NCBI GenBank assembly: GCA_002286715.1
Contig: NSJX01000017.1
Coordinates: 349,735-413,734 of the forward strand
DNA length: 64,000 nucleotides
Reading direction: 5' to 3'
Source: Dentipellis sp. KUC8613
Lineage: Eukaryota; Basidiomycota; Agaricomycetes; Russulales; Hericiaceae
Part shown: positions 47,883 to 58,946 of the stretch, piece after piece
How the letters are laid out: the number at the start of each line of letters is the position of its first letter
Numbering within the stretch: position 1 is the first letter of the stretch
Position numbers and translations under genes: made by a program
The notes under the pieces: generated by a model
What the model saw: the letters and a program-made list of their open reading frames with translations, nothing else
What the model was told of the DNA's origin: nothing
Database searches by the model: none

Positions 47883-48923
47883 ATGAGTTTCGTTGCCAGG
47901 TGCGCGACAAAGTCCTTCAGGAGCGCGGGTGTTCGCGGTTTCGCCTCCTCGGCAGCCAGGAGCCAGGCGGTCCCCACAGAGAAGCCCCCGCTTGTCAAGG
48001 AGTTCAAGATCTACCGTTGGGTATGTGCGCCTTGCTTCCGTGCTGCAGACGTGCTTATTTGGTTGGATGTAGGATCCTGACCACCCAGACAAGAAGCCTG
48101 AGTTGCAGTCGTACAAAATCAACCTCAACCAGTGCGGTCCTATGGTGAGCACCCCGCATAGTGACCGGTTTTTGCGCGCGCCCTGACGCCCCCTATGCGC
48201 GCAGGTTCTTGACGCCCTCATTAAGATCAAGAACGAGATTGACCCGACACTCACCTTCCGCCGCTCCTGCCGAGAAGGTATCTGCGGCTCGTGCGCCATG
48301 AACATCAACGGCCAGAACACGCTCGCGTGCCTCTGCCGCATTGACAGGGACGAGAGCAAAGACTCCAAGATCTACCCTCTTCCCCACAGTACGTAGCTCT
48401 TTATCGCGGCTGTTATCTCGATCTGACGACTCAACCGCGGCGGTGCAGTGTACATCGTCAAGGACCTTGTGCCTGACCTTACCAACTTCTACAAGCAGTA
48501 CAAGTCCATCGAGCCTTACCTGCAGAACGACAACCCGCCGGAACACGGAGAGTTCCTCCAGACGCAGGAGGACCGCCGCAAGCTCGACGGCCTCTACGAG
48601 TGCATTCTGTGCTCGTGCTGCTCGACGTCGTGCCCGAGTTACTGGTGGAACCAGGATGAATACCTGGGCCCTGCAACCCTCATGCAGGCCTACAGGTGGA
48701 TTGCCGACTCACGAGTACGTGTCTTTGCCTGCATCACTCTCGAAATGGGCGCTCACACCGGCACGCACAGGATGCCAAGGGCGAACACCGTAAGGAGAAG
48801 CTCCAGAACGAGCTCTCCCTCTACCGTTGCCACACCATCTTCAACTGCGCGCGCACGTGCCCCAAGGGCCTGAACCCTGCCGCAGCTATCGCGAAGATCA
48901 AGCTCGAGCTTGCTACCGACTAG
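47883..48923 (+). CDS. SDH2: Succinate dehydrogenase iron-sulfur subunit, mitochondrial
   Basis: Five exons (47883-48020, 48073-48144, 48205-48388, 48449-48714, 48771-48923) give 270 residues, normal for fungal SDH2. It carries electrons from FAD-linked succinate oxidation to ubiquinone in complex II of the inner mitochondrial membrane. The N-terminus is a mitochondrial presequence rich in Arg, Ser and Ala. The [2Fe-2S] ligands are Cys92, Cys97, Cys100 and Cys112 in [12 protein letters not shown] and its loop. The [4Fe-4S] and [3Fe-4S] clusters use [12 protein letters not shown] and [12 protein letters not shown]. His241 in the last motif is the residue whose substitution gives carboxin resistance in other fungi; here it is wild type. 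Confidence 0.98.
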
Positions 48924-49162
48924 ATCCCCTCTAATACCGCGGACGGAGGTCCGCACCGGCGGATGGTAGGGGTGTCGGGACGTGTCGGGCTCACGTTACT
49001 CTAGGCTTTGTTGTACTCTGGCGTTTCCTATCTCTTCATTACAAACAACATTGGTGATTGGCATACAGACTCAGGGGGTGAATGCATACGTCTACAGATG
49101 AGACATCCGTCCGACCAAGATGTTGAATCTAGCCCGGCAAGCAGCATATGTACGAACCACAA

Positions 49163-51883
49163 TCACAAATGTAAGTACTCCTCAGCCCCCTTGATAGTGA
49201 CGTCCTCCCAGCCGTATTTCCCGATAACCTTCCGGAGCATCGGTCCAGGCCCGATATCGACCACCTCGCATCCGCCGCCCGCGCCCGCCTCCCCGCAGAA
49301 CGTCCTCCGGATCGTCTCCATGCACTCCACGAACCGCACCGGCTCGCGCATATGCCGCAGCCAGTACTTCGGCCCAATCGCGCCCGCAGGGACCGCGCGC
49401 CCCGTGAGGCCCGACACGAACACGCACCGCGCGCCCCTCTCTTTCTCCTTCTCATCAAAAGCACCGGTACGCTCAGCCTCAGCCTGCGGCAGCACCTGCC
49501 CAAACGCCGCCACGGGCCCCGCCATCTGCCTGCAATGGAACGGGATGCCCGTCGTCACGCGCACGCACTTGGCGCCCGCCGCCTCGAACGCCGCCTGCGC
49601 GCGCGCGATGTCCGCGCCGCGCCCCGCGAGCACCATGTGCGCCGGCCCCGCGTGGATCGCGAGCTCCGCGCCCGGGTGCGGCAGCGTCGCGAGGCGCGCG
49701 CGCACGCTGCGCGCGGGCGCGAACACGTTCAGCATCGCGCCTGCTGCTTTGCTTTCCTTGCCCGCTTTGGCACCCTTGTCCTTGTCCTTGTCCTTGTCCT
49801 TGTCGTTTTCCTTGACCTCCTCCTCTACCTCGGCCTTGACCTTAGCAGCGTCCTCGGCCTCCTCGAGCGAAGCGGGGATAGTGTACCGCTCGTGCACGGC
49901 GACGGCTCGCCGCAAGACGAGCTCGACCGCGCGCCCGTCCGAGAGCAACCCCGCGACCGCGGCGGCCGCGAACTCGCCGAAGCTGTACCCCGCGACGGCG
50001 CACGGCGCGTGCAGGCGGCGCGCGGTGACGAGCTGGTGCGCGAGCGTGCGCAGCTGCTGCTCGACGGTGGCGCGCAGCCGCGGGTCCCCGTTGCCTTTCC
50101 CATTGCCATCCCCGTCGGCCGGTGCGAGCGCAGGGTGGATCGCGTGCGCCTGCGCGAGGAAGGACGCGTATAGGGCTATTGTGGTGCTGTCCTCGCGGTC
50201 GGCCGGGATACGCTCGGACCAGGGGCCGAAGAGGAACACGTAGCGCTTGCTGCCGGGGCTGGACGCCGGCGTTGACGTCGATGAGGGCGAAGACGCGACC
50301 GACAGGTCCGACACGGACGGCGGGTCGGAGGGCAGGCTGCTCGAATTCGACGCCGCGCGGTCCAGCGGCACAGGCGCGGGCGAGGCAGGCGAGCAGTCAA
50401 GCAGGATGCGCCGCATGAGGAACGCGGCGTACTGCGCGTCGATGGGCGGGCACGCGGCAAGCGCGGGGCTGAGCGCCCGCGTCGCTGAGACGTCGAACGA
50501 GCGGAACGCACCCGGTTCTGAGTTGTGGTCTGCGACGGCCTTCTTGAAGTACGGCAGCAGGCGCAGGATGGGGAGCGGTTCCGCGGCGTGCCGCGACTCG
50601 AGCAGGCGCACGTACTGCGCGAACGGGAGCTGCGCGGGCGGCGGGCATTGTGCTGCGTGCGCGGCGGCGGCGCAGACGGCCGGCCAGGACGTGATGGTGG
50701 GGTTCGCGAGGTTGAAGACGCGCACGGGCTCGGCGTGCGCGTGTAAGGCGAGTTCGCAGACGGCGTGCGCGCAGACGTCGGTCGGGATCCAGGAGACGTC
50801 CGGCATCTCGCGCGGGACGGCGCGCAGCGCGGGGATGGACGCGAGCAGCATGGGCGCCATCTCGTCGGTGGACCAGAAGCCGGTGAGCGTGTCGCCGCAG
50901 AGCTGCCCGACGCGGAGGATGCGGAGCGGGAAGGACTGGTGTGCGGCGGTGTGCAGCCGGTAGAGGGTGTGCTCTGTGACTACTTTCGCGAGAGCATAGC
51001 CCTGGGTCGGTGTGAGCTGGTGGGAACGTGAGGCTGGTGAAGAGAAACGCACCTGGCTGAGGGCATACTTTGCTAGAGGCTCGAGGGGCCGTTCTGGGAC
51101 GAGCTCCTCGGGGACGCCAAATGTCGTGCTGATGCTCGTCGTAAAGTTGAGGGACGGCCGTCTCGCACCGCAAGCGCATAGTTCTGCAAGACTTCTTGTT
51201 GCTCCTATGTCCGCCTTAAATCCGGATAAAGGGATATTGAAGTCCAAGCGCCACGCGCTGTGGATGACGATATCGACCGTCTCCAACAGCCTCGCATAAT
51301 CAGCAGCGGTGGTGCCCAGGTGCTTGTCAGCAAGAGAAGAGGTCGAGAGGAGCTGGAGTTTTCCAGCCTTGGATGCTTCGTCCAGGATCGCAGGGTCGAG
51401 GCCTCTCCTGTCGAAGGAAGCGTGGAGGCGGGGGAGCGGGTCGCCGCGGACGAGGCAGATCACCACGACCGTATCGTACGAGGTCAGGAGCTTCGCCAGC
51501 ATGTGCGACCCAAGCGATCCCGTGGCACCTGTCAGTAGCACTGTAATATACGCACGGCTATCCACAACAGCCACACTAGGCGTCTCCGTGAATGGCACGC
51601 TGAACTCCTCGATGAGCGCATCGACCTCTTTCTGTCTGTCCACGGCGACGTCTTGCAGTCGTTGCGAGAGAAAGGCGACAATACCGCTTATAGTCATGAC
51701 TTGATAGAGGTCTTCACTTTCAATGCGCTGACCGTAGGCCTTGGAGAGCCGCCATGCGAGCTCTGTGGCATTGAGAGAGTTCGCGCCGAGGTCGAAGATG
51801 CTGGTGTCGGGGTCGAGCTCGTCGACTGGGACGCTGAGGATGGTCGAGACGATCGCTGTCACATTGGGGATTGTTGGCTCCAT
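49163..51883 (-). CDS. ACP - thioester reductase - acyltransferase megasynthase
   Basis: Two exons (51883-51053, 51001-49163) give 889 residues. Domain order: a carrier domain at about 1-85 with the phosphopantetheine serine in FDLGANSLNATEL; an NAD(P)-binding thioester reductase at about 115-460 with LLTGATGSLGSHML and catalytic Tyr/Lys in GYALAK; and an acyltransferase at about 560-870. The AT has the serine nucleophile in AGYSFGEFAAAA, the histidine in IPFHCRQMAG and the arginine block LRHMREPVRF. Its N-terminal oxyanion motif is GPWSE instead of GQGxQ. The reductase should release a carrier-bound chain as aldehyde or alcohol; the AT should load acyl-CoA. An AT after a release domain is unusual. 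The 51-base intron is a multiple of three and lies just before the Tyr/Lys motif. A Lys/Asp-repeat linker sits inside the AT. It is divergent from the KS gene at 53964. Confidence 0.9.
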   Translation of the reverse strand: MEPTIPNVTAIVSTILSVPVDELDPDTSIFDLGANSLNATELAWRLSKAYGQRIESEDLYQVMTISGIVAFLSQRLQDVAVDRQKEVDALIEEFSVPFTETPSVAVVDSRAYITVLLTGATGSLGSHMLAKLLTSYDTVVVICLVRGDPLPRLHASFDRRGLDPAILDEASKAGKLQLLSTSSLADKHLGTTAADYARLLETVDIVIHSAWRLDFNIPLSGFKADIGATRSLAELCACGARRPSLNFTTSISTTFGVPEELVPERPLEPLAKYALSQVRFSSPASRSHQLTPTQGYALAKVVTEHTLYRLHTAAHQSFPLRILRVGQLCGDTLTGFWSTDEMAPMLLASIPALRAVPREMPDVSWIPTDVCAHAVCELALHAHAEPVRVFNLANPTITSWPAVCAAAAHAAQCPPPAQLPFAQYVRLLESRHAAEPLPILRLLPYFKKAVADHNSEPGAFRSFDVSATRALSPALAACPPIDAQYAAFLMRRILLDCSPASPAPVPLDRAASNSSSLPSDPPSVSDLSVASSPSSTSTPASSPGSKRYVFLFGPWSERIPADREDSTTIALYASFLAQAHAIHPALAPADGDGNGKGNGDPRLRATVEQQLRTLAHQLVTARRLHAPCAVAGYSFGEFAAAAVAGLLSDGRAVELVLRRAVAVHERYTIPASLEEAEDAAKVKAEVEEEVKENDKDKDKDKDKGAKAGKESKAAGAMLNVFAPARSVRARLATLPHPGAELAIHAGPAHMVLAGRGADIARAQAAFEAAGAKCVRVTTGIPFHCRQMAGPVAAFGQVLPQAEAERTGAFDEKEKERGARCVFVSGLTGRAVPAGAIGPKYWLRHMREPVRFVECMETIRRTFCGEAGAGGGCEVVDIGPGPMLRKVIGKYGWEDVTIKGAEEYLHL
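49774..49803. repeat. Short hexanucleotide tandem repeat in coding sequence
   Basis: Tandem CTTGTC units (about four) inside the acyltransferase region encode alternating Asp-Lys residues on the minus strand. The repeat lies in a charged linker between the serine and histidine motifs and could vary in length among strains. Confidence 0.7.
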
Positions 51884-53963
51884 AGTAGATAGAAAGGCGG
51901 GTGCCTCGAGTCAACCGTCCTCGAGCACCTTGATCTAACGACAATCCGGCGATTAGAGGCTGATCCAGAGCGCAGTACCTTCGAGGTCTTCGATCGACTC
52001 ACCTTCGTTTCTCAGCACGAGCTGCTGAGACACAGGGGTGCTCCTCGCGACTGAAAAGCGAGCAGGTGGGCATGGTAAACGCTTGTTCCGCTACAGCACC
52101 CAGGAACGACGCTGTCTCTATACGCTCATGCGAGGGGCCTCCGATAAGCCTGACAGGGTAGCGCGACATCCCGCGGACATCCGAGGGACCCGTCGCACCG
52201 ACACTGAGGGTGCTGGAATTGCTGCGAGCGGGGCTTCACAGGAGACGTTCTATGACGGAAAGATGCCGAAGAATCTTTCCCGATATGACGCTGGGAGTAA
52301 CACGAGTGCGCTAGGATACGATGCGCGCGATTGAAAGGAGGTAGTTGTAGAGACTGCGGGACAGTTTACGCGTAGATGGGTGACTTGGAAGTGATATGTG
52401 GTGAGCGTATGGAAGTTATCTTCCAAGTCCGTGGGCGTGAGGACTCGCTTATGCTATGAGCTGTCCCCCGAGTTTATTGGATAGACATGAAGCCTGGAGG
52501 AAGATCCGGTCACGTCGCCGGTTGGTTCTGGATATATTATAGCAGAGTGTTCAAGGAAAGGCATACCAAGAGCAATTTGTATTAGAGACTGTCGTGGTAG
52601 GTTTGCAAGTGGGCTTGGATCGCGCTTGGAGCTGTCAAAGTAGAGGACTCGGACTTAGCCGAATCCACCGGAACGTGCCGTCGAGTTTATTCAGGCTCGC
52701 CTCAGGTTGCCACGACTACTTATTCCTAACCACCATATACTTCACCGCGATTCATTACACCCGGAGCAGTTTTCGGAGAAGTGTACTGACGGTACCGGTC
52801 GCCGCTATAAAAGAAATGGAAGCGCGATGACCGATGACCTGTCTATCACTGTCGACTCTGAACCTTCGATAGTTTCTCTCACCATATTCGTCTGTATCTG
52901 CTTCCGTAGACTCATGGTTTCCAGGATCTTCACTTCTCTCGTCACGCAAAGGCGATAGAGGGGAGCTTGATACTCAACAGTTGTAGGTGATCTCTCGCAT
53001 CGAATCACAGGGTCTCGTGCGATTCCCACCGCCGATGGAATGAATCTCGTGAGGCTGCTTCCTCCCTCCCCTGTGAGCTGCTGTCTTTGAATCTCTTTTT
53101 AGCCTCATGGTTTATGGGTATCTTCGCACGGCAGCGCATCCCAGACATGAGCGACGATGGGGATGTTTCGGACCACTGTTGTATGTTGTATGGTGCAAGC
53201 AGTCATTGTCTCCGAATGCACGATGTTCCAAGTGCCTTGCATTACTTCTTTTTTCATGGCTCTGCAGCATCACCTATTCATGTATCTTGGTCATTTTATA
53301 CCACCTTGGTGAGTCCATCCGTGCGAATTGTTGCCACCTTTCCTGACAAAGTTCCAGCATTGCAATGCCAAGCGCCTCGGTTGCAGATGGGAAGTTTTCG
53401 AAGAACTCGAATACACTTTCAGACCTGCAACCATCGAAGCCCATCCGAGCATGCTCGTCCACGCAAGCTACGTGTGTAAACGCGCACTCCCTCTCGGCCA
53501 TCGGGGCCATCGATGTCGAAGTTCCCAAGGCCTTCGTGGCGCGTACGTTCACACTCTCCCTTCCATCGGACTTGTTCTTAAATTTCCTTGTAGAGCATAT
53601 ATCCAGGTATGCGGACGTCCGTCCGCGGCTTGAACGGTGCCCATTGAATTGTTGAGTGTTCATCCTGATCCGTTTCTCCTCGGCCATGATGCCCGGAGAT
53701 ACCACCTCGAGCAATCCGCAGCGCTCGGAGCCTGAGGATAAGGGACTTTGCGCCCCAAAAGCAAAATCGTGGGTCGATTTCTATCGCCGGTGTACCCCGC
53801 CCATTTGTTACATACTGACGCATGCGATGACATCCGCCCCTCAGGTCCCGAGCGTCTGGGAGACGTTTTATGAGCGGTGGTTCCTGCTCAATCTACCAGA
53901 TAAGAGCTTAGCCATCGCTTCCGCGCACTCTATACGATTGGGTGCCCCCCTTGGCTTGACTAG
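51884..53963. other. Shared promoter region of the divergent megasynthase genes
   Basis: About 2.1 kb between the two starts; very likely holds both promoters. A minus-strand open stretch at 53274-53714 has protein-like text (AERECAFTHVACVDEHARMG, then FEFFENFPSATEALGIAML) but no family or clear exon structure. A plus-strand open frame at 53656-53967 overlaps the KS-gene ATG by four bases and may simply be leader sequence. Confidence 0.45.
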
Positions 53964-56900
53964 ATGACGTTGACGATAGAGGCCTTCAACCCCTCCGTGC
54001 AAACGATCCCCAAAATATTGGAGCACTGGGTACAGACCACTCCAGAGGCCGATTTCCTGTCCGTCTGCCATGGAACGTCAATATCCTACCGTGCCACACA
54101 GCTACTCTCCCACCACCTCATCCCACAGCGCATGCTCGATTTGTGTCCGCGACTGCGTGATGCAACCAAGCCCACCCGTGTAGCTCTCCTTTCGCGCAAT
54201 AGCCCCCTCGTACCTCTGACTCTGCTGTCATTCTGGAACCTTTCGACGATATGCATCCCGTTTAGCTCGAATGCGGACCCTTCACTCTGGGCGGGTATGG
54301 CAGCTCACGCTCAAGTAGATGTGTTCTTCGTTTCTGCGCCACTGCACCCCACTCTCATTTCCGCATACACATCTGCCGGCGTCCTTTTGCCGCCCGTCAC
54401 CATCCTAGAAGACCTAGTTCCCAATCTACAGACGCGCTCCGCATTCAACATTATCAATGCATGCGATTCCTGGGTGACAGCGAACGAAGGTCATGGTCTT
54501 TTCCGTATCCACCGCGACCCACCAAAGCCGTCGACGCATGCTGTGACCATGTTTACGAGCTCTGCAGTCGACGCAGCCGGTCTCAAATGCGTCGCATACA
54601 CGCATTCGATGCTCCTCCGGGCCGTGCAGCGTATGCTGACGTGCATGGGAGGAGACGAGTACATTGCCCGTCCGAAGCGGCATCTGGGGTGGTTGCCACT
54701 CGGACACGCCTTCGAGCTCAACGCAGGTCTTCTGTAAGTCACTCCGTCCTATCACGACGTTTTTCGCACAATTTTCGTTCTAAATGAATGTGCTTCGGCT
54801 TCTAGGAGCAACGCCATGGGCACCGGCGGGGTGTATGTCTTTTTCGACCCGGAAATGAGCTCCCCCGGGGACTCGGCCTCGCTCCCCCTCTCCCGCCTGC
54901 TTCTGTCAGCGCTCACTTTCCACGAGCCCATCCACAGCTTCGCCGCCGTGCCTGCGATCATGGCAAACATCATCGACGAGCTCGCCCCAGGCGAACTGCG
55001 TTTATTGCAGAATTTGCACTCGTTGACCGTCGGAGGTGCGGCAGGCACGTCTGAGCTTTTCGAATGGGGGAGGAAGAACGGCATCAAGTACTTCGATATG
55101 GTCGGCATGACAGAGGCCGCCGGACCCACATGCGCCCGAAATGCGCGCGAGGAAAAGGAAGGGATGACCATCATGAGGCCGGGGCTGATGGGCGTGCTTG
55201 TGAAGGATCAGGAAGACGAGGAGTACGGCGAGCTGGTTCTGATCGGAACGGTGCGTTGTCGACACGTTCTTTATTAGTTGTCCTTCTGCTGAGGGTTACT
55301 CAGCACCTCCCGACGTCATATGAGTTCAAAGTTGGGAAGGCGTATTCGTATGATGCGCAGTCGGGCGCTACGACGTATAGGACGGGCGACCTGTACACGC
55401 CTGGGCCTGATTTCACGGGGACTGTACTCCTTGAGGGGGAGCCAATACCTCCATTTGACGAGCGGCTGCCCGTGTTGTCCGGTTTGTGTTTTATGAACAC
55501 GAGTCGAAGCCGACAATCTAACATTGCGGCGGCTAGATATCTCATTCTTCAGCCGCATCGACGACCTCGTCGTCCTTTCTTCCGGGCTTAAAGTCAACGC
55601 CGCAGACGTAGAAAGAGTCCTCAATTCGCATCCTGAAGTCTCGTATTCCGCGATCGTAGGCAACGAGAAGAGCGACGCGTTGGTAGCTCTTATCCAGCCA
55701 AAGCCGTCCGTCACGCATGCTGCCATAGTCGAAGTGGTCCTCCGCGTCAATCACTTACTTCCCTTCGAGAAGAAAATCCAACGCCACAACGTTATCGTCG
55801 TAGACTCCCTCCCCATCACTTCGAAGGGGACGCTGCACCGCAAGAAGCTCAAGCATATGATACACAAGTCCGGGAGCGCTTGGCCTTTCAAGCAGGCGCA
55901 GGACTATACGCCCGTAGCGGACAACTCGTCGGCGCAGATATCCAATTCCTCGTCGACCATTCCTAGCGATGTGCGACAGCGCATGGAGATCTTGGTCGCC
56001 GATATTTTGAGTATGCCACTAGAAGAGATTCAGGATCCCAGCTTGTCGCTCTTAGATGTGCACATCTCGTCTTTCGCGTCCATCCGCCTTGCGAAGGCTA
56101 TTCAAGATACGTTCGGCTGCCGCCTGAAGAGGGCAGATCTATTCGGCGCCAGGAGCGTCGACGATCTGTGCCGCCTCCTCTTCCCCGACACAAGCCTCCC
56201 GTCTGCACCCACTAGCACCCACCCTTCATCCTCCGAGACGCCATCATCGACAGCCGTAGAACGTAGCACCAGTTCGGATTTGGTCATAACCGGCGCCTCC
56301 TGCCGATTCCCAAACGGCATAGACAGTCTGGACGATTTCTGGGCAGCTCTCCTCTCTCCAAAGGAATACGTCGCACACGTCGCAGGCCCTCCACCGCCTT
56401 CTCGCTGGGACTCCGACCCGTCGCGACCCTTCCTCCCTATGGCCTGGCTCGAAGACTCGTCATTAGACTGCTCTGCGTCGTTCTCGGCATTCTTCTCCCT
56501 GCCGCTGCACGAGGTGGTCGAGATACCGCCGAGTGTCCGGCTGTGCATGCAGATGGGCTACCGTGCGCTGGAGGATGCGGGGATCGCGCCGAAGTCGTTG
56601 AGTGGGAAATGCTGGGGCGTTTTTACGTCGGTGAATGATTCTGGGTGGGAGGAGCGGCGATTAGGCGAACTAGACTATGAAGGTAGGGAGTCTTTTCCCG
56701 CCACATTTTGTTTCCTCGAGGTTGACTTGAGGTATTGTCAGAATATGGAAGGACAATGGCATCGCGGAGCGATGAGAACGCTGCTGGACGCATAGCATAT
56801 TTCCTCAACCTCACGGGGCCTGCAATAGAAATTAGAACAGCATGCTCGAGCAGTGCAGTTGCCATCCACCAAGGTACACGTCCCTCATATTAATGTGACG

Positions 56901-58946
56901 CATACAGTCTAACATCGGCCCTCGTCAGCGTGTCTGGCGATAAAGAACGGCGACTGCGACGGTGCCATCGTCATCGCCGGCACGACGCACTTCAGCGCCG
57001 CCGGCGAACTATTCCGCTCATACGCAGGCATTGCGTCCAAAACTGGCCGATGCGCGACATTCTCACAAGATGCGAATGGATTCCTTCCCAGCGAGGGCGC
57101 CGCGGCGGTCGTCATCCAGCGCGTCGGCGACGCCGTCTCGCAGCCGTACGCGAAGATTCGCGGTTCGGCGGTGGGCCAGGACGGACGCTCGCCGAATTTC
57201 TTCGCGCCGAATGCGAGTGCGCAGACGGCTTTGCTGCAGAAGGCATTGAAGAATGCGGGGGTCCATCCGAATGATATCTCGTACTTTGAAGGTAGGTATC
57301 ATTCGATGTTTGGGCCTTTGGTGATTGTGGTTGACAATCTCGGGAATTGTAGCCCATGGCACGGGCACGCCGGTTGGCGATGCTATCGAAATTTCTGCAA
57401 TCAATAATGTTTTCGGTGGCAAGCGCAACAGGCCTCTGATTCTTGGCGCAGTGAAAGCTTTAATCGGGCACACTGAAGAGTGCGCGGGTCTTGCGGGTGC
57501 GTCTCTTCCTCATTACTCAAAGAAGAATGATCTAAAGCATCTACTCTTGCAGGCGTGCTGAAAGCCATCTTATGCTTGAAGAACAACGTTATCCCGCCTC
57601 AACCCCACCTCGGGCGCATAAATCAAGACTTCGACCTGGCACCATCTCGAATCACGATCCCCCGCACAGTCAAAGCATTCGGCCACATTGACCGCCCCAG
57701 GCTCGTTGGCGTATCCTCATTCGGCCTCTCCGGAACCCTCGCGCACGTCATCCTAGAGGAGCCCGACCAAATCACTTCATCCGACGAAGCCGCCGCCTCA
57801 GAACTAGCCCAACCCAATATCTTCACGCTCTCCGCCCGTTCCGAGCCAGAGTTCGTAGCGCTCCTGGAGAGGTTCTGTAGTTACATCTTGTCCGTCGACC
57901 CCCTAGACGCATCCCTCTCAGCGACCTGCAGAACAGCTCAACTCGGCCGCGACCACTTCGCGTACCGCAGAGCGTGGGCGGTCACCAACTGGAACGACCT
58001 GCACGCGTGTCTAGAATCCGCGACCCAGTGCCCCTCGCCTGTGCGTAGCACGCGTCGGCCGAAGTTGTCGTTATACTTTTGCACTTCTTATGGTGTTGAA
58101 ACTAGTCCCCCGCGTCGCATCGAGCATCCGGTGTACGACCAGGTGCTCGCGGAGTGCATCGCAGCGGGCCTCACTGGGGCTTCGGGGCGGCACTTTGCCC
58201 ACCAGCTGGCCTTGGCGAGGACGTTGCAGGCTATGGGGTGCACGATTGGCGCCGTCGGGGGTGAAGGAGCAGGCGAGTACGTAGCTGCTGCGTTCGCAGG
58301 CGTCTTCAATCTGGAGACACTCGCGATCATCTTGGACGCCATTGCAACGAAGGAAGACCAATGTCAAGTCATAACCTGCCCGCGCGACGTTCTAGATGAG
58401 CATCTCCTGACCTACGGCCCTGATGAGATTACGGTCGTAGGGAGGTCTGGGATGCACGCGACTTGTTTGTCCAGCTCGTCTGGCGCACTGGAAGGACTGA
58501 AGAAAGCGTTACCCTCTGACGCATCTGTCGTCGACTCTCCGTCGCTCGCGTTCGCCCTGCCAGAGAAAGCCATGCCAGAGCTGAAGCCGTTCGAAGCGCA
58601 ACTCACAATCATATCGAGCCACCTCGGAACGGCAATGCCTCAAGACGTCGTCACCAGCGCAAATTACTGGACCGGTCTCCCTGACAGAGAGTTCGACATC
58701 GCAGAGGCGGTCGATACGCTGGCGGTAGAAGGCAGCCTTGTCGTGTCGTTAGGGAAGTCGCCCTTGGTCTCCGCAATTCCCGATCGGAAGGGCGTAGTCA
58801 CGTATGACGACGACTGGCTGGAGTTGCTTGCACGGGTTTATGAGGTCGGGTTCGACTTGGATTGGAGTCGGGTTGGTGCCGGTGTGGAGGGTCCGAGGGT
58901 GCATATGCCGAGTTACTACTGGTGTCGCGATGAGAAGCCTTCTTAG
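53964..58946 (+). CDS. Adenylation - ACP - ketosynthase - degenerate AT hybrid synthase
   Basis: Eight exons (53964-54733, 54806-55250, 55304-55481, 55537-56682, 56742-56873, 56929-57291, 57353-57496, 57553-58946) give 1523 residues, all phases consistent. Residues 1-590: adenylation domain with [10 protein letters not shown] (A5), TTYRTGDLY (A7), [17 protein letters not shown] (A8) and [10 protein letters not shown] (A10 lysine), but a poor A3 loop ([18 protein letters not shown]). About 610-685: carrier domain, serine in [12 protein letters not shown]. About 711-1135: ketosynthase, with Cys near 880 in [10 protein letters not shown], His in [12 protein letters not shown] and His in [11 protein letters not shown] all present. 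About 1180-1523: AT-like domain in which the expected GxSxGE reads GGEGAGEY and the histidine motif reads [10 protein letters not shown], so it should be inactive. Fungal A-T-KS hybrids extend an adenylated acid by polyketide chemistry. It pairs with the divergent ACP-R-AT gene. Confidence 0.92.

Noticed and set aside
49774..49803. Tandem hexanucleotide repeat as a possible CRISPR or satellite
   Set aside because: No spacers; it is a short in-frame Asp-Lys coding repeat.
49008..50243. Frames of 411 and 273 codons opposite the AT region
   Set aside because: Antisense of a well-supported acyltransferase; no independent features.
53274..53714. Minus-strand frame of 146 codons in the shared synthase promoter
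   Set aside because: Reads partly like protein but has no family, no clear exon limits, and competing text in a second frame; kept only as a note in the intergenic entry.
53656..53967. Plus-strand frame overlapping the KS-gene ATG by four bases
   Set aside because: The adenylation domain is complete from the ATG at 53964; the upstream frame has no domain and is probably leader sequence.
49163..58946. One continuous PKS-NRPS gene
   Set aside because: The two halves lie on opposite strands with starts facing away from each other, so they cannot be one transcript.
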